Shown: one piece after another, positions 48,568 through 59,140 of the stretch
How the letters are laid out: the number at the start of each line of letters is the position of its first letter
How positions within the stretch are numbered: the stretch's first letter is position 1
Source of the DNA: Taiwanofungus camphoratus
Taxonomy: Eukaryota > Basidiomycota > Agaricomycetes > Polyporales > Taiwanofungaceae
Assembly (NCBI GenBank): GCA_003999685.1
Contig: CP021222.1
Span: 1,984,001-2,048,000 of the forward strand
Length of the DNA stretch: 64,000 bases
Reading direction: 5' to 3'
The notes under the pieces: model-generated
What the model was told of the DNA's origin: nothing
The model's input: the letters and a program-made list of their open reading frames with translations, nothing else
Databases searched by the model: none
Position numbers and translations under genes: made by a program

Positions 48568-50537
48568 ATGAAAACACGGCGATGTTTTGTACGTACGGTT
48601 CCGATTGATGTACTGCCAAACTTGCAGGTTGATGGATCGTCTTCTGTCAGTGGTATCAAGACAGCGGCTTGCCTCGCGTTCGGGCCAATGGCCAGGTCGG
48701 CTGTCCTCGCCCTCATAACTGCGATTTCATTCACCCAGACGATCCAATGTGGGCTTCTGCTAAGTCCAGTCGTCCGCCTGCATCTCAACACCTAGCCAAG
48801 GGCACAGGGGATGACCGTCCTCCCGCTCACTCAGCTCATAGCGAACGTCCATCCGATGCATACTACAGCTCTAGACGCGATCGGGAAGCTTCAACTCATA
48901 GCCATCCTCGTTCGCCTGTAGCCTCAGCATCGGCAGAGGCACCAACGCTGTCCCGTATGGCCTCCGGGAGTTCCTCCCGTTCCAAGCTGGATGCAGCGGT
49001 CAGTTCATCAAGACCGCCCCAGGAGGCCAAAGATGCATATCGTGCACTTTCTTCTAAAGCTCATCCCCTTTCATTGCCTCCCCGACCTCCCTCCGTTAAG
49101 TCTGGTACGACGCCGAACGCAACCCCCAGCCACCCCACACTGTCGGATCGACGCTCGGTGAAAGAGCTATCACCCGGAGAGAAGCGGACAGCGTGGGTCG
49201 AACGTATCAAGTGAGTCGCACCCTCTCGTACACTTTATTCTATAGAGACGCTGAACTTGCTAACCACAACAGGCACCTTTCGGAAGCGGTCATTTTTCGT
49301 TCCGAGCACGCAAAACTGCAGGCGGAAGCACAGATGTATCGGCGGCTGGCACAATCGTGGCGGTTTGGTGCCACATCCGAAGAAGACAAGGCTCGCCTGA
49401 ATGCTCAGCTCTCGGACATTCAGTTGCAGTGCGAAACAAAGAGGCAGGAGTTGAACACATCTGTCACGAAACTCATCGAATTAGATTTTTGGCCTTTGCC
49501 CCAGCACGGCTCTCCACCAATAGATGCCAGCCAAAAACAAATACAGGTCACCGTCTCTGAGCTGCGAGGTCATATTACGGAACTATACAGCCTTATCGAT
49601 CAAACTCAAACTCAATCCCCAGCTGCAGTTGAATTGAAGTCCGCTCTATCGATGGACGTCCACGACGCCCAAGCCGAGGAACACCGTCCTGCGAAGCGCC
49701 AGCGTCTCTCTCCAGGTCACCAAGAACACTTATTGGATGGGGTGGATGTGCAGGACGAGTTGCGCGAGCGGTTATTGATGATGGAGCGGCGGCTCTCCGA
49801 TCTCGAAAATGAGATGGTGCAGCATGATAATGACCTGCTTTTCGAGGTCGAAGATCTTGTGCAAACAAGATTGGAGGGACTTCGCTCCATGTCCGGGAAG
49901 ATCTCAACAATCAAGGATGGTAATGGAGATCACCATTCTGGACTTAATCCCTTTTCATATGAACACCAATTGCACCTTGAGCAGGAACTGGAGATCACAG
50001 GTGGCCAGGTTGGTGAACTAGCACAGGAAGTAGCTTCTCTTATACGGCGTGCAAATATCGGAGACAAAGAAAATGCACAGCTGCGGGACGAAAATGAGCA
50101 ACTGAAGGAGCAGCTTCATGCTGTAAGTATCAAATGTACTACCTCATGAGGTAAGCTGACATATTTTTCAGTTGAAGACACAACAACTGCAAGACAGAGA
50201 GGCAATTCAAGCAAACCAGCTTGAAATCAAGGCATTAAGTGAGGCTGCTAGAACATGTCTAGCATGTTCATTAGAAAAATCCCTTCCCTCTCAAGTCCCT
50301 TCAATTGAAGAAGTTGTATCAACTATTCATCCAATCCTTCTTCAAACACTTCAGCAAGATCTACAGTCAAATTTTCAGGGCATGCATGCTACTATTGAAA
50401 ACTTATTAAATGAACAAAATGGTCATGTTTATAGCACTGTTCTGCCCAAGATGTCAAAAACTATCAAAGCAGTAGAGATATTAACAACTTGGATGGATTG
50501 TGCTCAGAAGGAGAACAAGATGCAAGATACATTGTAG
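48568..50537 (+). CDS. CCCH-finger-like coiled-coil protein of unknown function
   Basis: Not assigned to a named gene. A likely start is the ATG at 48568 (MKTRRCF, donor GTACGT right after), with the next secure exon from about 48.65 kb: RANGQVGCPRPHNCDFIHPD, which has the C-x5-C-x3-H part of a CCCH zinc finger, followed by DDPMW as in several basidiomycete nuclear proteins. The first finger cysteine may come from the small first exon, but I could not fix that junction. Then come a Ser/Pro/Arg-rich segment up to 49211, an intron, and a long coiled coil (SEAVIFRSEHAKLQAEAQMY, RERLLMMERRLSDLENEM). A short basic patch KRQRLSPG looks like a nuclear signal. The last exon (50172-50537; ILTTWMDCAQKENKMQDTL end) is AT-rich and contains no CpG, unlike all earlier exons. 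The stop lies under 300 bp from a transposon. Confidence 0.7.
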
Positions 50538-50624
50538 CCTTAGATAAAATGACATAATATCTTATTTTGGAGTTGTTGCAACAAATACAAAAGATCAGAG
50601 TATATATTGGAGGGTCTGTCCTTA

Positions 50625-50800
50625 CTTATAGACATACACCAACTCACAAAACTGTTGCAATGTTTGTCACCTTAAACTATTTGATCTATATCTCAGCAAC
50701 CAGATATATAATAGCTTTGAATGATGTTGGATCATTAGAAAGCCCTATATCATGGCTTTTCAATGTGGCATCCATTATAAAAAAATGGATCATTAGATGT
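50625..50800 (+). repeat. Relic of a Tc1/mariner inverted-repeat end
   Basis: This block is a diverged direct repeat of the neighbouring element's left end: CTCACAAAACTGTTGCAATG, then TATATCTCAGCAACCAGATAT, ATCATGGCTTT and ATTATAAAAA occur in the same order at 50813-51000. It most likely is what remains of an older copy of the same family. The open frame across both blocks is not a gene. Confidence 0.7.
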
Positions 50801-50807
50801 GAAGATA

Positions 50808-52429
50808 CAGTGACTCACAAAACTGTTGCAATGTTTGTCACTTTCTGACTGTTTGGCCTATATCTCAGCAACCAGATATGTGATAGCTTCAAATGTTGGA
50901 CCATTAGCAAGCCCTGCATCATGGCTTTCCAACATAGTATCTATCATAAAAAACAGACAAGTATATGTGAAGTTATCCATCATTCTTTTAGAGAGTTCAT
51001 TGCAACAGTTTTGTTGCTGACATTTTACAGATCCAATATTGGTAGACAGTGGCAGAACATCATGCTTGCTGGGCTTGAATCTTTTTGTGCAAGTCATGTG
51101 ACCTTAAGAGAAGTTCAACATAGTACAAACAAGCAATAATATTAAATTGAACCACACTTTCATCATTATAAAATCCCTCTTTATAGATATTACTAATCAA
51201 ATTCTTTCTCTGCTTGATTTAGGTCAATCTGCTCACCAAATATCCAGCGCTACTGATGAATATTATAGTACTATCACCAGAATATGCTCTAGACTTCGTC
51301 CTACCCTTCTCAAGTCCTCTGGTGGCTGCCCAGTCAAGCTTTCCTCCACTGATATTTGTCATGCTATTTGCTTAATTAGCACTGGAAAGGATGAAAGTGC
51401 TGTTCAAGTGTCTAAAACACTTTAGAATATTAAAAACACACCCATATTCTCACAGACCATTTGTCATTCTCTGAGAAAAACAGGTATGAAGGCTGTGATA
51501 AAGAGAAAACAACCACTACTATCAAAGTGTCATCAGAAGAAGAGATTGGACTTTGCTGTGAGTCATCAGCACTGAACTGTGGATGATTGAAAGAAGGTTA
51601 TATAGTCTGATAAGATCAAAATCAATCACCTAGAGTCAGATGAAAGGAAATGGAGATGAAAAAAGCCAGGAGAGGATTTTAGTGCCAGGCTGATGGAGAG
51701 AACAGTCAAGTTTGGTAAAGGAAGTGTCATGGTATGAGGCTGTATGACTTGTGAAGGAGTCGGATTGGCGTGCAAGATTGATGAGAGGGAGGGTAAAAGC
51801 AGACCTTTATATCAGCATCTTAGAGGATGAACTTCAAAGATCACTTGATTACTATGGTCTAACCCCTCAAGATGTCATTTTCCAGCAAGACAACAACCCC
51901 AAGCACACTAGCAAAAAGGCTAAAAGGTGATTTCAGGACCATAATTTTAATATCACAGTATGGCCAGCTCAGTCTCCTGACCTCAATCCTATTGAGCACC
52001 TTTGGCAATACTTGAAAATAAGGCTTGCAGGATATGAAAAGCCTTCAGGTGGGATTTTGAAGCTTTGAGAGCATGTAGAGAAGAAATAGAATGCAATTGG
52101 TGCTTCTGTGTGTCAAAATTTGATAGAAAGTATGCCTAAAAGGGTAGAGGCTGTGATAAAGGCAAAAGAAGGATATACTAAGTACTAATCATTTGTATTT
52201 TCTATTTCATATTATGCTAGCAACAAAACTGTTGCAATAAACTCTCTGAAAGAATGATAGATAGCTTCCCATATACTTGTTCATTTCTTATGATAAATAC
52301 TATGTTGGAAAGCCATGATGCAGGGCTTGCTAATGGTCCAACATTTGAAGCTATCGCATATCTGGTTGCTGAGATATAGGTCAAACAGTCAGAAAGTGAC
52401 AAACATTGCAACAGTTTTGTGAGTCACTG
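50808..52429 (+). mobile_element. Tc1/mariner-type DNA transposon, decayed, long inverted repeats
   Basis: The element is 1622 bp, flanked by TA on both sides (50806-50807 and 52430-52431) as expected for Tc1/mariner insertion. Its ends begin CAGTGACTCACAAAACTGTT and are inverted repeats of about 200 bp (50808-51020 against 52217-52429). Inside, on the plus strand, is a transposase remnant: a helix-turn-helix part near 51220-51420 (QSAHQISSATDEYYSTI), then DDE-domain blocks around the second Asp (DVIFQQDNNPKHTSKKAK, about 51868-51920) and the closing Glu region ([19 protein letters not shown], about 51960-52020). The frame has about eight TGA or TAG codons, nearly all where the family has Trp (TGG), and is therefore dead. 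CpG is very rare. Confidence 0.85.
51147..52188 (+). pseudogene. Transposase pseudogene of the Tc1/mariner element
   Basis: Carries recognisable Tc1-like transposase blocks (N-terminal HTH, then the D...D...E catalytic region) with in-frame TAG or TGA at positions such as 51423, 51588, 51606, 51658 and 51736 and again near 51930, 52065 and 52090. Most are explained by a single G-to-A change in a Trp codon. It ends at KAKEGYTKY followed by a normal stop near 52186. Confidence 0.75.
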
Positions 52430-52524
52430 TATGTATGATTCTTTCCAGAGAATCCATTGCAACAGTAATATGACCTAGAGAGTCCTGAATGGAGGGATGA
52501 ATCTAGGAAGTAGATTCAATGCAT

Positions 52525-54007
52525 TAATGAGTCCTGTAGTCTCCTGGACTTCAAATCATGATTTTAAGAGCTTTTTAATCCTTTCACAGACCATTCTATG
52601 ACTTTTCTACAGCCTACAACAGGTGGAATAGGTTCCTATGATGCTCCTAACATCTTCTTTGCCTTTTAAACCCTTTTAACACTCTACAAAGTCCTGCAAA
52701 GTCACATGAGATGCTACGAAGCTTCAAACACTAGCCACAAAGTCCCTAACTCTTGCTAAGTCCACTACCGGGCACTGCTGGCCCTTCCATCTTGTCCTAT
52801 TGGGTCCAGGCCCTAGCTACTATATCATCCATCCTGGGTTTAGCTAGGAAGGCTTCGCTAAGTCTCTCCAATCTCTTATGACTGCAGGCACCTTCGATAG
52901 TCTCTGAAACGGTCCAAAGTTCTGAAGGCTGGACTTAGAAAGCCTTGCACACCCTCTGGGTCTCGATCCATTGCCATAAGGTTCTTCTACAGTGCATCCA
53001 TATGATCCTTTATCTATTTGGGACATCTCCTACCTCGATTTGGACAAGTCTCGCTGGTAGAAACTTTATACATCCTAAGCCCACTAGAACAGTTGATCAC
53101 GGTGCATGGCTGCTCTCAGATAGCCATCCCACCCTCATGGATGAACTTGGTCACCTTCCTACTGTACATAGTTCCCCTGTTTCAGTTTCTATTTAGTTCC
53201 TACTCTTCTCGTGTTTACTTCAGAGCCTATGCGCTTTAGTACACATTTCGAACTCATAAGGATCACTTCATGCAAGAATAGTTCACCTCACTCTCTTCTA
53301 TTTAGTCAGAGGTAGTTTACCATGTAAGAGAGAGACCCCTCAGTGCATGCTTTCTCCTTTGGAATACAAGTTTCTCTGTAGCTCTACTCTCAGAAAAGTG
53401 CCACGAGTGCAGCCTTAGGAACAGTCCTAAGCCTCTAAAGTCTCCACCCTAGCTTCATTTCAGTGTCTCTAAACTATGTCTATGCTCATGATATATCTAC
53501 GAACTATGCCTACACCCCTCGAACTACACACTACAATCCATAAAGTCGACATGACTTCACACCCTTCAGTACAATCTATAACATCTATCTGGTGGGCCTC
53601 TGCCTTAGTTATATTCAAAGGCTCATGTTGTGTCATCCCTATGTTCTACGATATCACTGTGATCCTCCTATAGCCTCCAATTCAGATTATATCACATCCT
53701 CTACGCTCTCGAACTCTCCAATTTATGCCTCGAAGCTAGCAGATACTTCAGAACATTCAGCAACCTTTTTCTCCTATATGAGCTCCCAGTATAGACTCCA
53801 CGAACCATCTGACCTCTTCTATAGATCCCCACACTAGTCAAATCTATTGTATTTTGCTTTACAAACTTCAGAGTGTTAACCTTCTTAGCTAACTTTAGCT
53901 AAAGACTTCAGAGAAGTCTAGCATCGTTTTCTATTTGGATCTCTATTCTATCGACCTATTGCTTTCTAACTTTTAGTATCCTACGAAGTCAGATAGTGTG
54001 CTTTAGC
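52525..54007 (+). mobile_element. Old LTR copy (family A, forward), CpG-poor, lacking its 3' end
   Basis: Aligns by eye with the LTRs at 57494-59100 and 61388-63152 from its first bases (ATGAGTCCTGTAGTCTCCTGG against ATGAGTCCCGT(C/A)GCCTCCTGG) to the GCTTTAGC region, after which the last 270 bp or so are absent. Most differences are C-to-T or G-to-A, often at CpG of the younger copies. Clearly the oldest copy here. Confidence 0.85.
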
Positions 54008-54010
54008 CGA

Positions 54011-54655
54011 TGATACGACCTAGGGGACCCTGGCACCTAGGGAGTGCTCCACAACGTGGCTAAGAGGTAATGTGTGAACTGTGGGGATGTGAGGGGAGGA
54101 GCTACAACCTGTATGATATCGGAAAACCTGTATGTCTTGTTTTATATAAGCAAGGGAGTAAGGGGTCAAGGGTCCTGCATGACAGGATCTTGTTCCTAAG
54201 TGCTAGATGGTCCCTAAGGCCTTGCGAGGCCCTTCGAAGTGCGTGAAGTCCCTCAAAGTTTTGTGAAGTCCTTCGAAGTTTTAGCTAAAGCGCACGAGCT
54301 GACTTCATAGACTGTGTAGAGTTAGGGAGTAACAGGCCAATGGAATATAGATTTAACTAATCAGCCAAGGGTATGAGACAGCTGCAAAGTCTTTAACTAG
54401 AGTTAGCTAAAGGGCGTAATGCTTCGAAGCTTGTTAGCGCAAGGTGTGCGAGATTTGGCTAACGTAGGAGACTTGTAAAAGAGGTCAGATGGTTTGGGGA
54501 GCTAATTCTTGAAATAGAGATGGGAGAACGAGATCGCTGGAAGTTCTAAAGTGTCTGTTGACTTCGAGGCGTAGGTCAGGGAGTTCGAGGGCGTAGGGAG
54601 ATGTACTATGACCTAAAATAAAGGCTATAGGAGAGTCATAGGGCTATTTGTTGAT
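54011..54655 (-). mobile_element. Partial LTR copy (family A, reverse)
   Basis: Starts exactly at an LTR end (TGATACGACCTAGGGGACCC is the reverse complement of the 3' end of the family A LTR) and runs into the LTR to about the TAGGGCTATT region. It retains more CpG than the forward copy it abuts, so it is younger and may have inserted into it. Confidence 0.8.
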
Positions 54656-55215
54656 AGGTCCAGTACGACTTCATGCCTCGAATTTACATATCTTCAGTCT
54701 CCCGCCCCTTTCTTGGAATGTATTGCCAAGTTTTGGAAGTCCGAATGTTGTAACAAGGATAGAGAGCTCTATTCAATCACTAGGGAGTGCCCTAACTCGG
54801 CAGGCAGTTGCGCTGTATGTGTCTACTCACGCTTTGGCAATCCAGCCTTCCTATACGGGAAGAACAATGAAATTTCCGATGATAGAAGGTCTGTCTGACA
54901 CTTCGGAAGCCCTATTGAAGAGAAGTAGTCCCTCACACTCTAGAATGCATGCCTGCTGCCTCACCTAGCATCCTCCTGACCTCTGACAACTCTGGGTCTT
55001 TGGTTGAGATCAACCGAGAAAAGCCACTTCGGTTTTCAGTCTTCGGTCCTCGGTTCTGGTCCTCAGTCCCTCAGTCCGGAATCCCGGCCTCTTGTTCAAG
55101 ACGTCCATATGATCCCTTGATATGGCCTAGACCACCTACACATCGGCTTGACAGTTCAACACTTTTAGATCCCTGTTTCCCCCCCAGGCCTGGTTAGATA
55201 GCCCATCTTCCATAT
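54656..55215. other. Unassigned sequence between element fossils
   Basis: 560 bp with no gene and no repeat partner in this window. A stretch of TC/GG-rich short repeats (CTTCGGTCCTCGGTTCTGGTCCTCAGTC type, about 55030-55075) is the only notable texture. Likely more decayed repeat DNA. Confidence 0.4.
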
Positions 55216-55715
55216 TGTTACCGGGGGGTTCACCCTGGTAATACTGCAGAAGCTTGGAGCGGTGTGCAGCGAAGGGTTGAAGAGGAGCGGCGGTGATGAC
55301 GAGTCACGATCCTCGGAAGTCTTCAACTACAAGCCCTATGTAGTCGTGATAGTCTTTACGGGCTTCTTGAGGTGCGAGAAGATGTGTAAAAACTAGCGTG
55401 TATTGGTACTAATGCGTAGTACACTTTAGAAAAGGATGAACGAAGAGAATACAACTAGGGGAACCTCCAACAGTGGGATTCCCCTTTATACTGCCACCGC
55501 CAACCCCCAGGTATACTAGCAGCCCCCCAGAGACCGCATAAGGTGATAGGAGTCAGCGGCCCGAAAGTATATAACTACCATGGCGTAAGCGGGGACGGTC
55601 GGCCCGTCAGTCAATCAGGGTAAGTAAGGTGTGGAAGGGATGCTGTGCGTCCATGGTGTGACAAACAAAGGGAAAGAAAAAACAAACACGTCTCTAGTCC
55701 TATCCGACGGTAACA
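55216..55715 (-). repeat. LTR, family B (500 bp), 3' LTR of the minus-strand Ty3 remnant
   Basis: Ends TGTTACCG...CGGTAACA are inverted repeats with the TG/CA termini of LTRs. The whole is the reverse complement, with few differences, of the solo LTR at 63443-63943. A polypurine tract lies directly beside it on the pol side. Confidence 0.88.
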
Positions 55716-55909
55716 CTACCCCCGTCTCCTCTCAGGTGTCGCCTCGACACCTACCTTCATGACCTGGTAGCTTCCTCGTCAGGCTGCTTCGACCCACTGA
55801 TTTCTGACCAGGCGGCCCCTGCCTTGGGGCATTGGTCGGTGTCGTGATCGTCAGCGAAACAATCCAGACAGCGAGGCAGGATGAAGGGCTCAACAGCCGG
55901 CTCCCCCAG

Positions 55910-56626
55910 TCATGGCTGGTGGATGCAGTCAGCAGCAACATGATCGAGGCCCATGCAGAATTCACAGGCCCCAGCCCATCGGTTCAGAGGGTGGCACTCG
56001 GGGTGGAGACAAACTGTCCACTCGTCCTGCGTGGAGGGGGCCGGGCGTGTGATGACGGAGGAGGGTGGTAGGAGATGCTCGAGGGCGGAGACAACGTCAG
56101 TGCGAAGGAGGAAATTCAGATGGGAGCGCGTTGCATTACAGGCCTGCCAGTACGATATACCAATTTCCCGGATGGGGCTGGCCCACCACTTGGCTTCGTC
56201 ATGCTCTCCCTTCTCCCTCTCCCCTCTGTACCCCCTTATTACCTGATCGAGGTGTAAGACGACCTCGGCCTGATGTCGAAAGATGGCAACCTGGGCCGCA
56301 AGATCAGGCCAGACAACGAGGGCGGTGTCCACCGCTGGGCGTAGTTGTTCGTTGGCCAGCACCCATCCGAGACGATCAGCGGGGGTCAGAAAGTCGGCGG
56401 CGAGGCCAGATGTTGCTTGGTGAGGTAGGGGGACAACAATCCCCTCGGTGAAGTTGGGGAGGTTCTGCGGTCCCCGAAGAAAGGGATTCAGTGTGCGGGC
56501 GTTCCCTGTGGTGAGGATGGAGGCGGCAAGGTGGGCTCGAGCGGCGTTGGTTTGATGGGACATGGTGGGAGGCGGCCTTGAAATGCTGCGGAGTGGCTCC
56601 TTGCAGGGCAGTTGAACGGTTGCCAA
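55910..56626 (-). other. Open frame of about 238 codons between pol and the 3' LTR of a Ty3 element
   Basis: Lies downstream of the chromodomain region inside the element fossil. Begins MATVQLPCKEPLRSISRPPP, is helical in the middle (LHLDQVIRGYRGEREKGE) and ends with a Cys/His cluster (CLHPECHPLNRWAGACEFCM, then DHVAADC). No signal peptide or membrane segment, so not envelope-like. I do not recognise the family. Confidence 0.55.
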
Positions 56627-56982
56627 CTGGGTTGATGCCTAGGTGGTTTGCCTTCTTATAACGCCTCAGCAGGTCAGGGGAATGCCGTAGATCGTCTTCC
56701 TTCTGCCAGATGCTGGCAGAGACCGGCCATCCCTTCCATTTGATGAGAAACTCCTATTTCCCACGTCGGGCACAATGCCCGCGGAGGGCCTTGACTTCGT
56801 ACTCTTCTTCCCCCTCGACCAGATCAGGTGGTGGTTTCAGAAAGTTGGGTCCGTGTTCCGCCGTTTCTCTGTATGGGGTGAGCAGTGATGCATGGAACAC
56901 CGGGTGAATCTTCCAGGTTCTCGGGAGCTGTAACTTGTACATCAGTGGCCCCTTGGCTTCCGTGATCTTGAAGGGTCCAAGC

Positions 56983-57432
56983 TGTTATGGGGGGTCTACG
57001 TCCGTAGGTGACTACCGTGATGGGGGGTCATTGAGTAGTCAGGCGTGAAGTGTAAACGAGGGGTCAGCCTGACTGACGACGAGTACATGTCTAAGTCTTC
57101 AATCGCTAGCCCAACAGTCTCGAGAGAGTTGCGGGCTAAGTCACAGCCTAAGTCCTAGTGTAGTCACAAGGATATAGATGGTCTAAGGCGACCCGTTGAA
57201 TAGACAAAGATATAGGGGCCTAAGCCCAGTCGTAAAGTACAAATGGTAACGATGGCACCAAAGTACACAGTGTAACTAAGGAGGACAAGATTGGGGTGCT
57301 CCGTAGTGAGCCAACCCCTTAAGTACTATGGTGGGTTTAGGGCAAGCCAGCCCTCACTCCCATGGGTACCAGCACCTAAGCGTCCATAAGTCAGCAGCCT
57401 GAGTGGTCCCTTCTGAGGAACAGTCCATAACT
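56983..57432. repeat. LTR-like repeat with TGTTATGG/CCATAAC ends
   Basis: Begins TGTTATGGGGGG right where the Ty3 remnant stops and has an inverted end CCATAACT at 57425-57432. It has no coding content. It looks like a solo LTR of a third family or a truncated LTR; no clear target duplication was seen. Confidence 0.5.
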
Positions 57433-57493
57433 AAGTGGGTGACGGTCAGCCCGTCAGGAATAATGGTGATAATTGTAAGTGTACACGACCCGC

Positions 57494-59100
57494 TGATGAG
57501 TCCCGTCGCCTCCTGGGCCCCGAATCGCGATTTTAGGAGCTTTCTAATCCCCCAACCGACCACTCTAAGACTCTCCTACAGCCTACGACAGGAGGGATAG
57601 GTTCCTATAATATTCCTAACGCCCCCTCTCCTTCCTAAACCCTCCTAACACCCTACGAAGTCTTGCGAAGCCACACGAGGTGCTACGAGATTTCGAATGC
57701 TAGACGCGAAGTCCCTAACTCCTGCTAAGTCCACTATCGGACACTGCCGGCCCTCCCATACTGTTCCATTGGATCTAGGTCCTATCTACTACGTCACTCA
57801 TCCTGGGCTTAGCTAAGAAGTCTTAGCTAAGTCTCTCCTAGCTCTTGTGATTGCAGCTACCTCCGATAGGCTCCGAAACGGTCCGAAGTTCCGGAAGTTG
57901 GACTTAGGAAGCCTTGTGCACCCCCATGGGTCTCGATCCTACACCATAAGGTCATCCTAGGGCGTATCCATATGGCCCTCCACCCAGTTAGGACATCTCC
58001 TACCCCGATTAGGCCAAGTCCCGCTGCTAAGAACTTCGTGCGCTCTTAGCCCGCTAAGATAGGTGATCACGGCGCATGGCTGCTCTCGAATAGTCATCCC
58101 GCCCTCGTGAATGAAGTTGGTCACCTTTCTACCGTTCGTAGTTCCCCTGTTTCAGTTCCTAATTAGTTCCTATCCCCCTCGTGTTCACTTCGGAGTCCAT
58201 ACGTTTTAGTACACATTTCGGACTCGTAAGGATCACTTCGCGCAAGATTAGTTCACCTCACGCTCTCCTATTTAGTCAGAGGTAGTTTACTATGTACAAG
58301 AGAGACCCCTCAGTGCACGCTTCTCTCTTTGGAATACCAGTTCCCCTGTAGCTCCGATCTCAGGAAAGCGCCGCGAGTACAACCTTAGGAACGGTCCTAA
58401 GGTCCCTAAGTCTCCACCCCAGCTTCATTTCAGTACCTTTGAACTACGTCTACGCTCGCGATATATCTACGAACCACGTCTACGCTTCCCGAACTACGCA
58501 CTACGATCTACGAAAGTCACCGTGACTTCGCACCCTTCGGCACCTCTTATAGCACCTATCCGGTGGGCCTCCGCCTTAGTTATACCCTTAGGCTCACGTT
58601 GCGTTATCCCTACGTCCTACGAATAGCCCTACGACTTGCCCATAGCCTTAGTTACAGGCTATAGTACATCTCCCTACGCCCTCGAACTCTCCGACCTCTC
58701 CTACAGGTCTCCTACGCTAGCCAAACCTCGCCCACTTCGCTCTAACAAACTCCAAAACCTTACGCCCTTTAGCTAACTCTAACCAGAAGGACTTCGCAGC
58801 ATCTACGAAGTCAGCTCGCGCGATTTAGCTAAAACTTCGAAGGACTTCGCAAAACCTCGAAGAACTTTGCATACTTCGGAGGGCCTCGCAAGGCCTTAGA
58901 GATAGTATAGCACTTAGGAACAAGATCCTGTTGTGCAGGACCCTTGACCCCTTACTCCCCTACTTACAAAAACAAGACATACAGGTTTCCCGGTATCATA
59001 CAGGTTGTAGCTCCTACCCTCACACCCTCACAGTTATCACACTACCCCCAGCCACGTTGCGGAGCACTCCCTAGGTACCAGGGTCCCCTAGGTCGTATCA
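57494..59100 (+). repeat. 5' LTR, family A (1.6 kb)
   Basis: Starts TGATGAGTCCCG and ends GGTCGTATCA, with TGAT/ATCA inverted termini. Differs from the copy at 61388-63152 by few base changes plus two segments that only the other copy has. Followed within five bases by a TGG-starting tRNA-primer-like site, which marks it as the 5' LTR. Confidence 0.85.
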
Positions 59101-59140
59101 TTTCTGGAGCCCACCGCAAGGGGGAGCAGTCAAGATTTCA

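Larger units (their letters stand above)
55216..56982 (-). mobile_element. 3' part of a chromodomain-type Ty3/gypsy LTR element
   Basis: Read on the minus strand: the end of pol with the segment that follows the integrase core (YKLQLPRTWKIHPVFHASLL, about 56942-56880, and PPPDLVEGEEEYEV, where a chromodomain begins), an extra open frame (56626-55910), a purine-rich tract next to the LTR (GAGGAGACGGGGGTAG), and the 3' LTR at 55715-55216. The 5' two thirds are missing; the remnant is cut at 56982 by the next repeat. Truncated fossil, moderately young since CpG is retained. Confidence 0.85.

Noticed and set aside
50567-50848. Open frame of 93 codons after the CCCH gene
   Set aside because: It consists of the tandem mariner terminal repeats.
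54944-55197. Short frame of 82 codons in the unassigned spacer
   Set aside because: No motif; surrounded by element fossils.
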